NCBI RefSeq assembly: GCF_017351175.1 | Contig: NZ_JAFMPN010000012.1 | Location: 1-64,000 of the forward strand | Origin: Desulfovibrio sp. Huiquan2017 | Lineage (GTDB): Bacteria; Desulfobacterota; Desulfovibrionia; Desulfovibrionales; Desulfovibrionaceae | Length of the DNA stretch: 64,000 bases | Direction: 5' to 3' | Shown here: piece by piece, positions 44,262 to 53,768 of the stretch | How the letters are laid out: the number at the start of each line of letters is the position of its first letter | How positions within the stretch are numbered: position 1 is the first letter of the stretch | Program-made: the position numbers and the translations under genes | The notes under the pieces: generated by a model | The model's input: the letters and a program-made list of their open reading frames with translations, nothing else | Told to the model about the DNA's origin: nothing | Databases searched by the model: none

Positions 44262-44328
44262 TGATTAGGGTGTTCCTGTTTGAAAAAAATGCAACCTACG
44301 CCAAAAGCCCCCGGTACACAAGGGCGGG

Positions 44329-45783
44329 CTATTTTCCGATTTCGGCGCGGGCCTTGATGATATCGTCCAGCTCCTTGAGCTGGTCCTTCTGCTCCTGGGT
44401 CTGGGCCACTTCCCGGGCCCGCTGCATGTGATCCCGGGCCTTGTCGAGGCGCATGGAGTAGACCCCGGCGTAGGCCAGGTGCAGGTTGCCCCCGAAGGTG
44501 TCGCCGGATTCGCCCAGGATCATGCCCAGGTGATGGTGGACTTCCCAGTCCTCGGGCACCAGTTCGTTGACCTTGCGCATGTTCTTCGCGGCCTCGGCGT
44601 ATTGCTTGGCTTCGGCCTGGAGCCGGGCCAGGTAGAACAGGGCCATGGCATCGCCCGTGTCCATGATGGCCGCCTTCTGCAGCAGCCCCACGGCGCGGTC
44701 GGGCTGTCCTATCTTGAAGTAGAAAATGCCCGCTTCGCGGACCACCAGAGGGTCGTTCTTGGCCAGGGACAACGCCTTTTCGAAGGCCGTTTGGGCCTCG
44801 TCGATGCGCTTCAGGCGTTCCAAGGTGATGCCTCGCCCCACCCAATCCATGGGCGTGTATTCGCTCTGCTTCTTGTCGTCCCAGTAGGCCAAGGCCGTGC
44901 TGGCCGGGGACATGCGCGAGCGGATGAGCACCTGGACGCGGTTGAGCCGGGCGTTGTCGTCCTTGCGTTCGAGAAACGCCTTGGGCATGCGCGCGATGCG
45001 GTCGTTGAGATAGGTGATGCGATCCTCCGTGCCGGGGTGGGTGGACAGGTAGCTCGGCATGTTCGAGCTGTTGTCGTACCACTTGTTCTTGAGCATGATC
45101 TCGAAGGTCTGGGGCATGCCTTCGGGATTGTACCCGGCCTTGACCAGGGAGTTGAGCCCTACGTGGTCCGCCTCGCGCTCGTCTTCTTGGGAATAGTGCA
45201 GCATGGCCGCCGTGGCCGCTCCCTGGGAGCCGAACATCAGGGCCTGGCCCGCCTGGGCCGCGTTGCCGCCGCCTGCGGCCACCCCGAGCAGCACCCCGGC
45301 CAGCATGCCCGCCGTGGAAAGCAGGGTGACCTTCTTCTGTTTCTCGATGCGGCTGACCACGTGCCGCTGGGAAACGTGCGCCAATTCGTGGGCGATGACC
45401 CCGGCCAGTTGCGATTCGGTGGTTACCGACTGGATCAGGCCGGTGAATATGTAGATGTATCCGCCCGGGATGGCGAAGGCGTTGATCAGCGGATTGGCGA
45501 TGACCGCGCTCTTGACGTGGAACGGCATGGGCCGTTTGCCCGTGACCACCCGAGCCACCACTTCGGCCACGTACTTGGTGATGTACGTGTCGCCGACCAT
45601 GTTTTGCCGGGCGCGGATGATCTGGTCGAAATCGTGGCCCATCTTGTTCTCGTCCCGCAAGGTCATCTTGTCGCCGAACAGGTCGGCGCGGGCGGTCGCG
45701 GCCGGGGCCAGCACCAGCATCAGGGCGGCCAGAATTGCCGGGAATATGCCGAGTGGAGTACGCATGCGGAACATACTAACCAT
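44329..45783 (-). CDS. Periplasmic M48 metalloprotease with TPR repeats (BepA-like)
   Basis: 484 residues from ATG 45783; ATG 45774 is also plausible. Signal peptide (ILAALMLVLAPAATARA). Zinc motif VIAHELAHVSQRH and third ligand in EDEREADHVGLN. C-terminal TPR units (TPMDWVGRGITLERLKRI, LVVREAGIFYFKIGQPDRAV). The composition matches BepA/YfgC, which supports outer-membrane protein assembly and quality control. Confidence 0.9.
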   Translation of the reverse strand: MVSMFRMRTPLGIFPAILAALMLVLAPAATARADLFGDKMTLRDENKMGHDFDQIIRARQNMVGDTYITKYVAEVVARVVTGKRPMPFHVKSAVIANPLINAFAIPGGYIYIFTGLIQSVTTESQLAGVIAHELAHVSQRHVVSRIEKQKKVTLLSTAGMLAGVLLGVAAGGGNAAQAGQALMFGSQGAATAAMLHYSQEDEREADHVGLNSLVKAGYNPEGMPQTFEIMLKNKWYDNSSNMPSYLSTHPGTEDRITYLNDRIARMPKAFLERKDDNARLNRVQVLIRSRMSPASTALAYWDDKKQSEYTPMDWVGRGITLERLKRIDEAQTAFEKALSLAKNDPLVVREAGIFYFKIGQPDRAVGLLQKAAIMDTGDAMALFYLARLQAEAKQYAEAAKNMRKVNELVPEDWEVHHHLGMILGESGDTFGGNLHLAYAGVYSMRLDKARDHMQRAREVAQTQEQKDQLKELDDIIKARAEIGK

Positions 45784-45820
45784 ATCCGGGCCCAAAGCAA
45801 CCTTCGGCCAACGGTTGCAC

Positions 45821-45857
45821 AAAAAAAAGACCCCGCCGATCCAACGGCGAGGTCTTC
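45821..45857 (-). terminator. Intrinsic terminator of rho
   Basis: On the minus strand the stem GAAGACCTCGCCG pairs with CGGCGGGGTCTT around a short loop and is followed by eight T. It lies 48 bases past the rho stop. Confidence 0.85.
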
Positions 45858-45905
45858 GGGATGGCTGTTCCCTCGGGCTATGCGGGATCGCAACGCCCGG
45901 CGGGG

Positions 45906-47264
45906 CTATTTGCTCATCGAGTCCAGGAACTCGCGATTGTTCTTGGTGCCCTTCATCTTGCCGCGCAGAAACTCCATGGAGTCTATGGAGTTCATGGGGG
46001 AGAGGAGCTTGCGCAGGATCCACACGCGGTTGAGCACGTCTTCTTCCATGAGCAGCTCTTCCTTGCGGGTGCCGGAACGGTTGATGTCGATGGCGGGGTA
46101 GATGCGTTTGTCGGAAAGGTGGCGGTCGAGATAGAGCTCCATGTTGCCGGTGCCCTTGAATTCTTCGAAGATGACTTCATCCATGCGGGAGCCGGTGTCG
46201 ATGAGCGCGGTGGATATGATGGTCAGGGAGCCGCCCTCCTCGATGTTGCGGGCCGCGCCGAAGAACCGTTTGGGCCGTTGCAGGGCGTTGGCGTCGATAC
46301 CGCCGGAGAGCACGCGCCCCGAGGACGGGGTCACGGCGTTGTAGGCCCGGCCGAGGCGGGTGATGGAGTCGAGGAGAATAACCACGTCGCGCTTGCGTTC
46401 CACCAGCCGCTTGGCCTTTTCGATGACCATTTCGGCCACCTGTACGTGGCGGGTCGGCGGCTCGTCGAAGGTGGAGGAAACCACCTCGGCCTTGACCGTG
46501 CGCTGCATGTCGGTCACTTCCTCGGGCCGCTCGTCGATCAAGAGGACGATGAGGTCCACCTCGGGGTGGTTGGCGTTGATGGAGTTGGCGATGGTCTGGA
46601 GCATGATGGTCTTGCCGGTACGGGGCGGGGCCACGATCACGCCGCGCTGGCCCTTGCCGATGGGGGCGAGCAGGTCGATGATTCGGGCGGAGTAGTTGGA
46701 CGCACCGTTTTCGAGCTTGAGCTGCTCCTCGGGGTAGAGAGGCGTGAGGTTGTCGAACAGGACCAGGTTCTTGGAGTGCTGCGGATCTTCGAAGCCGATT
46801 TCGGACACGCGCAACAGAGCGAAATATCGTTCCCCCTCCTTGGGCGGCCGGATCTGGCCCGAGACCACGTCACCCTTGCGCAGACCGAAACGACGGATCT
46901 GGGACGGGGATACGTAGATGTCGTCGGGCCCGGCCATGTAGCTGTACATGGGGGAGCGCAGGAAGCCGAAGCCGTCGGGCAGGATTTCCAGGACGCCTTC
47001 GCCGAATATCTGGCCATTTTGGGATGCGCATTGTTGCAGCAGGGCGAAGATGAGCTCCTGCTTGCGCATGGTGGACGGGTTTTCCACCTCGAAGGACATG
47101 GCCAGGTCGGTCAGGTCCTGCATGGATTTTTGCTTGAGTTCGGTGAGGTTCAGGCTGCCGCCGTTGCCGTTGGTCTCCGGCGCGGCCTTGACGGCCTTTT
47201 TGCGGGTGGTTTTTTTGGCGGGGCCTTTGGCTTTGCTTTCGGTGTCAGTCTTTTTGGTGACCAT
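45906..47264 (-). CDS. rho: Transcription termination factor Rho
   Basis: 452 residues from ATG 47264. The longer ORF is rejected because the added part is low-complexity and a Lys/Thr-rich start after MVTKK is normal. N-terminal helical domain, cold-shock RNA-binding domain ([17 protein letters not shown]), Walker [12 protein letters not shown], Walker [18 protein letters not shown] and the Q/R loops ([19 protein letters not shown]) are all present. Confidence 0.97.
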   Translation of the reverse strand: MVTKKTDTESKAKGPAKKTTRKKAVKAAPETNGNGGSLNLTELKQKSMQDLTDLAMSFEVENPSTMRKQELIFALLQQCASQNGQIFGEGVLEILPDGFGFLRSPMYSYMAGPDDIYVSPSQIRRFGLRKGDVVSGQIRPPKEGERYFALLRVSEIGFEDPQHSKNLVLFDNLTPLYPEEQLKLENGASNYSARIIDLLAPIGKGQRGVIVAPPRTGKTIMLQTIANSINANHPEVDLIVLLIDERPEEVTDMQRTVKAEVVSSTFDEPPTRHVQVAEMVIEKAKRLVERKRDVVILLDSITRLGRAYNAVTPSSGRVLSGGIDANALQRPKRFFGAARNIEEGGSLTIISTALIDTGSRMDEVIFEEFKGTGNMELYLDRHLSDKRIYPAIDINRSGTRKEELLMEEDVLNRVWILRKLLSPMNSIDSMEFLRGKMKGTKNNREFLDSMSK

Positions 47265-47551
47265 GTTGGGAAATTCTTGTTGAGGTTTTTGTAAGTATGT
47301 CAAATTGGGCGATGGGATATGATGGCGATGAAGCGGTGTTTGGACCGCGGCGGGCGTCGGACTCGGGATGTCGCGGATGAACCTTTCCGGCCGGACGGTT
47401 CGGGTGTGAGGAAACGGGAGCATACCTCTCGTTGAAGTTGCGCTAACAGCCTCGGGACGTCTTAAAAACCAAGTGGGAGTGGGATAATCTGAATGCCGCA
47501 AGGCGGCACAAGGAGGCAGTTACCTGAAACCGAGGGCCTTGACAAGCCCTG
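47265..47551. other. Intergenic region between carD and rho
   Basis: No gene seen. It probably holds the rho promoter and leader and the end of the carD transcript. Several short dyads are present (GCCGCAAGGCGGC near 47493), but none is a clear terminator. Confidence 0.4.
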
Positions 47552-48067
47552 CTAGTCGTTTTTCTCCTGCGCGGCGATGACATCGGCGAACATCTCGTTG
47601 ATGTCGTCCTTGATGGCCTCCTGATCGCGGCCCAGGGAATAGGCCAGCTCCATGGAGACCAGCCCCATGGCCTGTTCCAGCAGACGGCGCTCACCGAAGG
47701 ACAATTCCTTGTCCTTGCCGATGAGGAAGAGCTCCTTGAGCACGTAGGCCACATCGGCCAGATCGCCGCTCTTGAGCTTTTCGGAATATTCACGGTAGCG
47801 CCGGTTCCAGTTCTGGCCGGTGTAGCCGGTGAATCCGGTACGGTCCTTGAGGGATTCGAAGATGGCCTGTCCAACTTCGGCCGGACAGACGCAACGGAGA
47901 CCCACGTTCTCGGCATTAGCCACGGGGACCATGAGGGTAACGTTGTTGCTCAAGATCCGGACTATGTAAAAATCGGCCTTGACGCCGCCGATCTCCTGGG
48001 ATTCGATACGCTCCACGCGCCCTACGCCCTGGGAGGGATACACAACCAATTCATCGACCTTGAACAC
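47552..48067 (-). CDS. CarD/CdnL-family transcription factor
   Basis: 171 residues. The N-terminal RNA-polymerase-interacting domain begins MFKVDELVVYPSQGVGRVE and the C-terminal part is helical (GDLADVAYVLKELFLIGKDKELS, family typical). It stabilises open promoter complexes, often at rRNA promoters. Confidence 0.93.
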   Translation of the reverse strand: MFKVDELVVYPSQGVGRVERIESQEIGGVKADFYIVRILSNNVTLMVPVANAENVGLRCVCPAEVGQAIFESLKDRTGFTGYTGQNWNRRYREYSEKLKSGDLADVAYVLKELFLIGKDKELSFGERRLLEQAMGLVSMELAYSLGRDQEAIKDDINEMFADVIAAQEKND

Positions 48068-48149
48068 GGGAACCTCAACTCTTGAAAAGACTACATTTTT
48101 ATATGCGACAGAAAGACATTATACTGAAAAGGCCGAGAAGAGTCCACGA

Positions 48150-48767
48150 TTACTCCGATTCTTCTTCCGGGATGGAAAATGAGTTGACGTGCTGCTGGGC
48201 AAAGCCCATGCCACGCCGGAAAAAAATGTCCAATCCCTTGGCCGCATGCCCGATGATTTGGGGCAGGAGTGACGCCGATTGCGGGTCGAACGGCTCCAGG
48301 ACCCAGTCGGTGATGGGCTTGTACGCATCGCCCGGTCGGCCGATGCCCAGCCGCAACCGGCAGAAGTCGGGAGTGCCGAGGCGCTCCTGGATGGACTTGA
48401 GCCCGTTGTGCCCGTTGTCGCTGCCGCCCCGCTTGAATTTCATCCGGCCCACGGGCAGGTCCAGTTCGTCGTGGACGACCACCAAATCGGCGGGCTCGAT
48501 GCCATGGCGCCCGCAGATGCGGCCCACGGCCTTGCCGGACAGGTTCATGTAGGTCAGCGGCTTGACCAGGAGGCGGAAGGCCCCGGCGAACTTGCATTGC
48601 CACAAGTCGTAGTCGCCGGATTCCTCGATCTTCTCCAGCCGCATGGACTTGCGTCCGTCCGCCATGTGCAGGAGATGGTCCACGAACATGAACCCGATGT
48701 TGTGCCGGGTGTTCGCGTATTCGGGACCGGGGTTGCCCAGCCCCACTATGGCGCCTTTAAAATCCAT
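48150..48767 (-). CDS. pth: Peptidyl-tRNA hydrolase
   Basis: 205 residues from ATG 48767; a GTG-type start at 48797 is less likely. GLGNPGPEYANTRHNIGF contains the catalytic His, with VKPLTYMNLSG and VVHDELDLPVGRMKFKRGGS. It recycles peptidyl-tRNA. It is downstream of the L25 gene, as is common. Confidence 0.96.
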   Translation of the reverse strand: MDFKGAIVGLGNPGPEYANTRHNIGFMFVDHLLHMADGRKSMRLEKIEESGDYDLWQCKFAGAFRLLVKPLTYMNLSGKAVGRICGRHGIEPADLVVVHDELDLPVGRMKFKRGGSDNGHNGLKSIQERLGTPDFCRLRLGIGRPGDAYKPITDWVLEPFDPQSASLLPQIIGHAAKGLDIFFRRGMGFAQQHVNSFSIPEEESE

Positions 48768-48900
48768 GGATCGAATCCGTTCTCCGCACGGCGACAACGT
48801 GCCGTGAAGAGGAGTCTATCAGTCTCTGCTCCGGGAAGCAAAAAAAATCCCGGAGCACGACATCGCGCTCCGGGATGTGGTATCTTGTGAATGGGCGGGG

Positions 48901-49536
48901 CTATTCGGCCTCGGTCTCTTCGGCGGCTTCTTCAGCGGCCTCGGCAGACTCTTCACCCTCTTCACCCTCTTCCTGCATGGCGGCGATGGACAGGACGGCG
49001 AAGTTTTCGTCGAAGACCGGGCTGACGCCCTCGGGGAAGGCGACGTCCTCGATGTGGACGTGGTCCATGATGTCCAGGTCGGTGACATCGATGACGATGG
49101 ACTCGGGGATGTCCATGGGCTTGCAGATGACCTCGATGTGTTCGCGGTACTGTTCCAGCACGCCACCGAGTTTGACGCCCTTGGAGGAGCCGACGATTTC
49201 GAACGGGACGGCGACCTTGAGTTCCTTGGTCAGGTCCACGCCGAAGAAGTCCACATGCTCGGGCACGCCCTTGACCGGCTCGTTGCGCACGCGCCACAGC
49301 AGGGCGGGCATGGTTTCGGACTTGCCGCTGCGTTCCAGGACCAGCTCGAAGACTTGGGAGTTGCCCACGGCCGCGTAAGCCTTCTGCAGGGGAACCATCT
49401 CCACCTTGACCGGGATGTTGGCGCCCTTGGCGTCGTAGTAGATGCCCGGGACCATGCCGGTGGTGCGGAGGCGGCGGTTGGGGCCTTTGCCCAGCTCGGT
49501 CCGTTCCTGGACATTGAGTTTCAGCAGTTCTGCCAT
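48901..49536 (-). CDS. rplY: 50S ribosomal protein L25/general stress protein Ctc
   Basis: 211 residues: N-terminal 5S-rRNA-binding L25 domain (LNVQERTELGKGPNRRLRT, VPGIYYDAKGANIPV), then the CTC/TL5 C-terminal beta domain (VDLTKELKVAVPFEIVG), and an acidic Glu/Ala tail. The long CTC form is usual outside gammaproteobacteria. Confidence 0.95.
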   Translation of the reverse strand: MAELLKLNVQERTELGKGPNRRLRTTGMVPGIYYDAKGANIPVKVEMVPLQKAYAAVGNSQVFELVLERSGKSETMPALLWRVRNEPVKGVPEHVDFFGVDLTKELKVAVPFEIVGSSKGVKLGGVLEQYREHIEVICKPMDIPESIVIDVTDLDIMDHVHIEDVAFPEGVSPVFDENFAVLSIAAMQEEGEEGEESAEAAEEAAEETEAE

Positions 49537-49622
49537 GATAGTTGCTCCTTGTTACGCCCTGGCCGTCCACTATGGACGGACGCTCGCGCTTTAAATGGTT
49601 GCGGCCGGATGCGGCCCGTATC

Positions 49623-50561
<939 letters not shown>

Positions 50562-50592
50562 AACTATCCTCTATGCAGTCGTGGTTAAATTC

Positions 50593-50667
50593 TGGCTGGG
50601 GCGGGAGGACTCGAACCCCCGAATGTCAGGACCAAAACCTGATGTCTTACCACTTGACGACGCCCCA
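50593..50667 (-). tRNA. tRNA-Gln(UUG)
   Basis: 75 nt including encoded CCA. The acceptor pairs TGGGGCG with CGCCCCA. The anticodon loop TTTTGGT is closed by TCAGG/CCTGA, giving anticodon TTG. The T arm is GGGTTCGAGTCC. Confidence 0.95.
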
Positions 50668-50993
50668 GCAAAAAATGTCGATAAACGGCCGGTTGCTACG
50701 CGGGAATCAGACCCTCGCGCGGCGTGATACGCGGCGGTGCTGTTTCCCGCTTGCGCCCTGCGCTCGGCCGCTTCGCGACTCCTTTCGCCCCGCTCCGCAT
50801 TGGGAGCGCCGTCTTGATCGCATGCGGTGCATGCGGTCCAGCCGGTTGCGGGCGTATCGGTCCGCGCGGCCTGCGCCTGTTTCGACCATCGACTTGCATC
50901 CCTTTCGGGGTGTCGCTTTCGGGAGGTGTCCCCTGCACGGCGGCGGGGGCGGCGACGTCGGTCTGGTCCGGCCTTTATCCGGTTTCGTGCCCG
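50668..50993. other. Intergenic region, no gene supported
   Basis: GC-rich stretch between ispE and tRNA-Gln. Short ORFs exist in several frames, but none has a ribosome site together with plausible codon use. It probably holds the tRNA-Gln/prs promoter and the ispE 3' end. Confidence 0.5.
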
Positions 50994-51860
50994 CTAGGGG
51001 CAGTCCACCTGAAAAATTTCAATTCCCTGCTTTTCGAGAGCCCGAGCTGCGGACGCGGCTGAATCCCTGTCCCGATATATGCCGAACAGGGAGGCTCCCG
51101 AGCCGCTCATGGCGGCGTGTTCGGCCCCGTGGGAGAGGAGCGTTTGCTTGATATCCAGCAGGGATGGATGCTCCTCAAAAACGACTTCCTCAAAGGCGTT
51201 CGTCATTTCCCGGGGCGAAACGGGAGATGGATTCTTAGTACCCCCCCTTTTTGATGTCAAGGATTCATAGGAGGGGACCGCGCCGTATTTTTCATCCCAG
51301 GCGCGGAAGGCCCAAGCCGTGTCCACATGAATCGCCGGGCAGGCCAGGAGCAATGTGGCTCCGGACAGATCCACTTCGGCCGGGCTCAGCGCCTCGCCGA
51401 TGCCGCCCGCCCAAGCCGGGCCGTCCTGGAGAAAGAAAGGCACATCCGCGCCGAGTTGCGCGGCCAGTTTGATCATGTCCGCCATGGGCAGCGCCTTGTC
51501 GTCGGCCTCGCCGTTGAGCCACTTGAGCAGGGCGGCCGCATCCGAACTGCCGCCCCCCAGGCCCCCGCCCATGGGAATACGCTTGGTCAGGGCGACGAAG
51601 ATGCCGGGCTTGAATCCCGAGACCTCGCCGAAGGCCTTCCAGGCTTTATAGAGGATATTGGAGGTGGTCTCCAGTTCCGGCCGTTCGGGGCAGCGGATGT
51701 AGAAATCGTCATCCGGGCCGGGCAGGACCTCAATGACGTCGCAGGGCACGGGCACCGGGTAGAAGAGGGTGCGCAATTCATGGTAGCCGTCGTCCCGCAG
51801 GCCGAGGATTTCCAGGTGCAGATTGATTTTGGCTGGGGCGAGGAGGGTGGCTGCTGGCAT
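50994..51860 (-). CDS. ispE: 4-diphosphocytidyl-2-C-methyl-D-erythritol kinase
   Basis: 288 residues. GHMP kinase motifs: APAKINLHLEILGLRDDGYHE at the start, RIPMGGGLGGGSSDAAA (ATP loop) and AAMSGSGASLFG near the C-terminus. It carries out the fourth step of the MEP isoprenoid pathway. Confidence 0.96.
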   Translation of the reverse strand: MPAATLLAPAKINLHLEILGLRDDGYHELRTLFYPVPVPCDVIEVLPGPDDDFYIRCPERPELETTSNILYKAWKAFGEVSGFKPGIFVALTKRIPMGGGLGGGSSDAAALLKWLNGEADDKALPMADMIKLAAQLGADVPFFLQDGPAWAGGIGEALSPAEVDLSGATLLLACPAIHVDTAWAFRAWDEKYGAVPSYESLTSKRGGTKNPSPVSPREMTNAFEEVVFEEHPSLLDIKQTLLSHGAEHAAMSGSGASLFGIYRDRDSAASAARALEKQGIEIFQVDCP

Positions 51861-51864
51861 GACT

Positions 51865-51900
51865 AAAAAAAAGGGGGGCTCCCGAAAGAGCCCCCCGTTT
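51865..51900 (-). terminator. Intrinsic terminator of the Do-type protease gene
   Basis: On the minus strand the stem GGGGGGCTC pairs with GAGCCCCCC around a short loop and is followed by eight T. It lies just past the protease stop and before ispE. Confidence 0.88.
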
Positions 51901-51909
51901 GATCTGTGG

Positions 51910-53325
51910 TTATTTGTCCAGGGGCAGGGCCACGAAGCTGTTGCGTCCCTGGCGCTTGACCAGGAGCATGACCGCGCCGCGCTTTTCGGCGCTCTTGATC
52001 ACGGTCTTGAGGTCGCCTACGGAGTTCACATCCTTCTGGTTGGCCTGAAGGACGACATCGCCCTGGCGGATTCCTTCTTCGCCGGCGGGTGTATTGGGAT
52101 CGACGTTGACCACGAGCAGTCCCTGGGTCTTGTCCAGACCGAGGGCCTGGGCTTCCTGGTCGGTCAGCGGCTTAAGCGCCATACCGAGCACTGTGGCGGC
52201 CTGGCCCTGATCCTGGTGGTTCGGGGCCATGGCGGCCAGGGACTTCTCATTGCGCTGGCCCAGGGTGACGGTGCGGGTCACCTTTTCGCCGTTGCGCCAG
52301 AGCACGAGGTTGGCCTGCTCGCCGGGGGCGAGGCCCGCGATCTTCTTGAGCAGATCGTTATTGTCGTCGATCTTCTTGCCGTTGACCTCAAGGATCACAT
52401 CGCCCTGCTTGACGCCGCCCTTATCGGCCGGAGCTCCCTTGCCCACGGTGGCGATCAGCGCGCCCACGGGTTCAGGCAGCCCCAGGGCCTTGGCCTGGGT
52501 CTCGCTGACCTGCTGGATGGTCACGCCAAGCCAGCCGCGCTGGGGGGCCTTGCCTTCCTTGAGCAGGGCAATGACCTTGGCGGCCTGGGTGGACGGGATG
52601 GCAAAGCCGATGTTTTCAGCGGCCGCGTTGATGGCGGTGTTGATGCCGATGACCTCGCCGTCCATGTCCAGGAGGGGGCCGCCGGAGTTGCCGGGGTTGA
52701 TGGACGCGTCGGTCTGAAGGAAATTATCAAAGGGACCCGCACCGATGATGCGGTGCTTGGCCGAGATGATGCCCGCGGTGACCGTGTTGTCCAGGCCGAA
52801 GGGGTTGCCGATGGCCAGGACCCATTCGCCCACCTTGATGTCGTCGGAGTCGCCGAACTTCAGGGTCGGCAAGGAGTGGTCAGGCTTGATCTTGATGACG
52901 GCCAAGTCGGTTTCCTGGTCGGCGCCCACGACTTCGGCCGGGTATTCCTTTTTGTCGTCCTGGAAGCGTACGGTCACCTTGTCTGCGCCGTTGATGACGT
53001 GGTTGTTGGTGACGATGAGTCCGTCGGGCGAGATGACGAACCCGGAGCCTTGGCCGAGCATCTTGCGCGGCTGCTGTCCCTGCGGGCCGAAGAATTGGTC
53101 GAACCTCTTGAAAAACTCGTAGAACGGATGCCCTTCGGGGACCTGCTGCCGGAATTGCTCCATGGACGGAGCCTGTGTGGTTTTTTCCGTGGAGATGAAA
53201 ACCACGGCCTTGCCCGCCTTGGCGGCCAGCTCGGTGAACACGGGCAGGTCGCGTGCCTGCGCCATAACCGGGACAGCCAGCACAAGAGTCAGGACAAGAG
53301 TGAGAAGTTGAGCCTTACGATTCAT
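51910..53325 (-). CDS. DegP/HtrA (Do family) periplasmic serine protease
   Basis: 471 residues. Signal peptide (LLTLVLTLVLAVPVMAQA). Catalytic triad: His in VTNNHVINGADK, Asp in ETDLAVIKI and Ser in NPGNSGGPLLDM. Two PDZ domains follow (GWLGVTIQQV and onward; LGMALKPLTDQEAQ). It degrades or chaperones misfolded envelope proteins; it resembles DegP/MucD, not DegS, because of the two PDZ domains. Confidence 0.95.
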   Translation of the reverse strand: MNRKAQLLTLVLTLVLAVPVMAQARDLPVFTELAAKAGKAVVFISTEKTTQAPSMEQFRQQVPEGHPFYEFFKRFDQFFGPQGQQPRKMLGQGSGFVISPDGLIVTNNHVINGADKVTVRFQDDKKEYPAEVVGADQETDLAVIKIKPDHSLPTLKFGDSDDIKVGEWVLAIGNPFGLDNTVTAGIISAKHRIIGAGPFDNFLQTDASINPGNSGGPLLDMDGEVIGINTAINAAAENIGFAIPSTQAAKVIALLKEGKAPQRGWLGVTIQQVSETQAKALGLPEPVGALIATVGKGAPADKGGVKQGDVILEVNGKKIDDNNDLLKKIAGLAPGEQANLVLWRNGEKVTRTVTLGQRNEKSLAAMAPNHQDQGQAATVLGMALKPLTDQEAQALGLDKTQGLLVVNVDPNTPAGEEGIRQGDVVLQANQKDVNSVGDLKTVIKSAEKRGAVMLLVKRQGRNSFVALPLDK

Positions 53326-53548
53326 TTAATGCCTCCATACAAGGATGCGGAAAACAGGATGGCGGCTCGCACCGCCTTTCACCGTATATAGCCTTTTTTT
53401 TTCAGTTGTAAATAGTGTGCCCCTATTTGCACATGCATTTCTCCGGAGCCGGGCCTGCCGCCGTCCGCGCTCCCCCCCGTCGCGACGAACCCCTTGCCTT
53501 TTCACCCGTCGTCGGCTAGGAACGACTTCCCGGTACTTGCCGGAATAG

Positions 53549-53625
53549 GCCCCCATAGCTCAGGTGGATAGAGCACAGGATTCCTAATCCTGGTGCCGCG
53601 TGTTCGAATCGCGCTGGGGGCACCA
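53549..53625 (+). tRNA. tRNA-Arg(CCU)
   Basis: 77 nt including encoded CCA. The acceptor pairs GCCCCCA with TGGGGGC. The loop TTCCTAA in a CAGGA/TCCTG stem gives anticodon CCT. The T arm is TGTTCGAATCG. Confidence 0.94.
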
Positions 53626-53638
53626 AGCATATGAAAAA

Positions 53639-53666
53639 CCCGCTTTCCTTGGAGAGCGGGTTTTTT
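53639..53666 (+). terminator. Intrinsic terminator after tRNA-Arg
   Basis: CCCGCTTTCC pairs with GGAGAGCGGG and is followed by TTTTTT, 13 bases after the tRNA. Confidence 0.88.
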
Positions 53667-53768
53667 GTTTTGTGTATCCGACCCATTCGCAGGATGGAGG
53701 ATTGGGATCGCTCCGCCTCGGCTGACCGGGAAGGGGCTGTCGGGGCGCGTTGCACTTTCGGTGCGGGG

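Noticed and set aside
51823-53391. Plus-strand ORF over the Do-type protease
   Set aside because: It covers the protease terminator and the signal-peptide region; the protease triad on the minus strand is complete.
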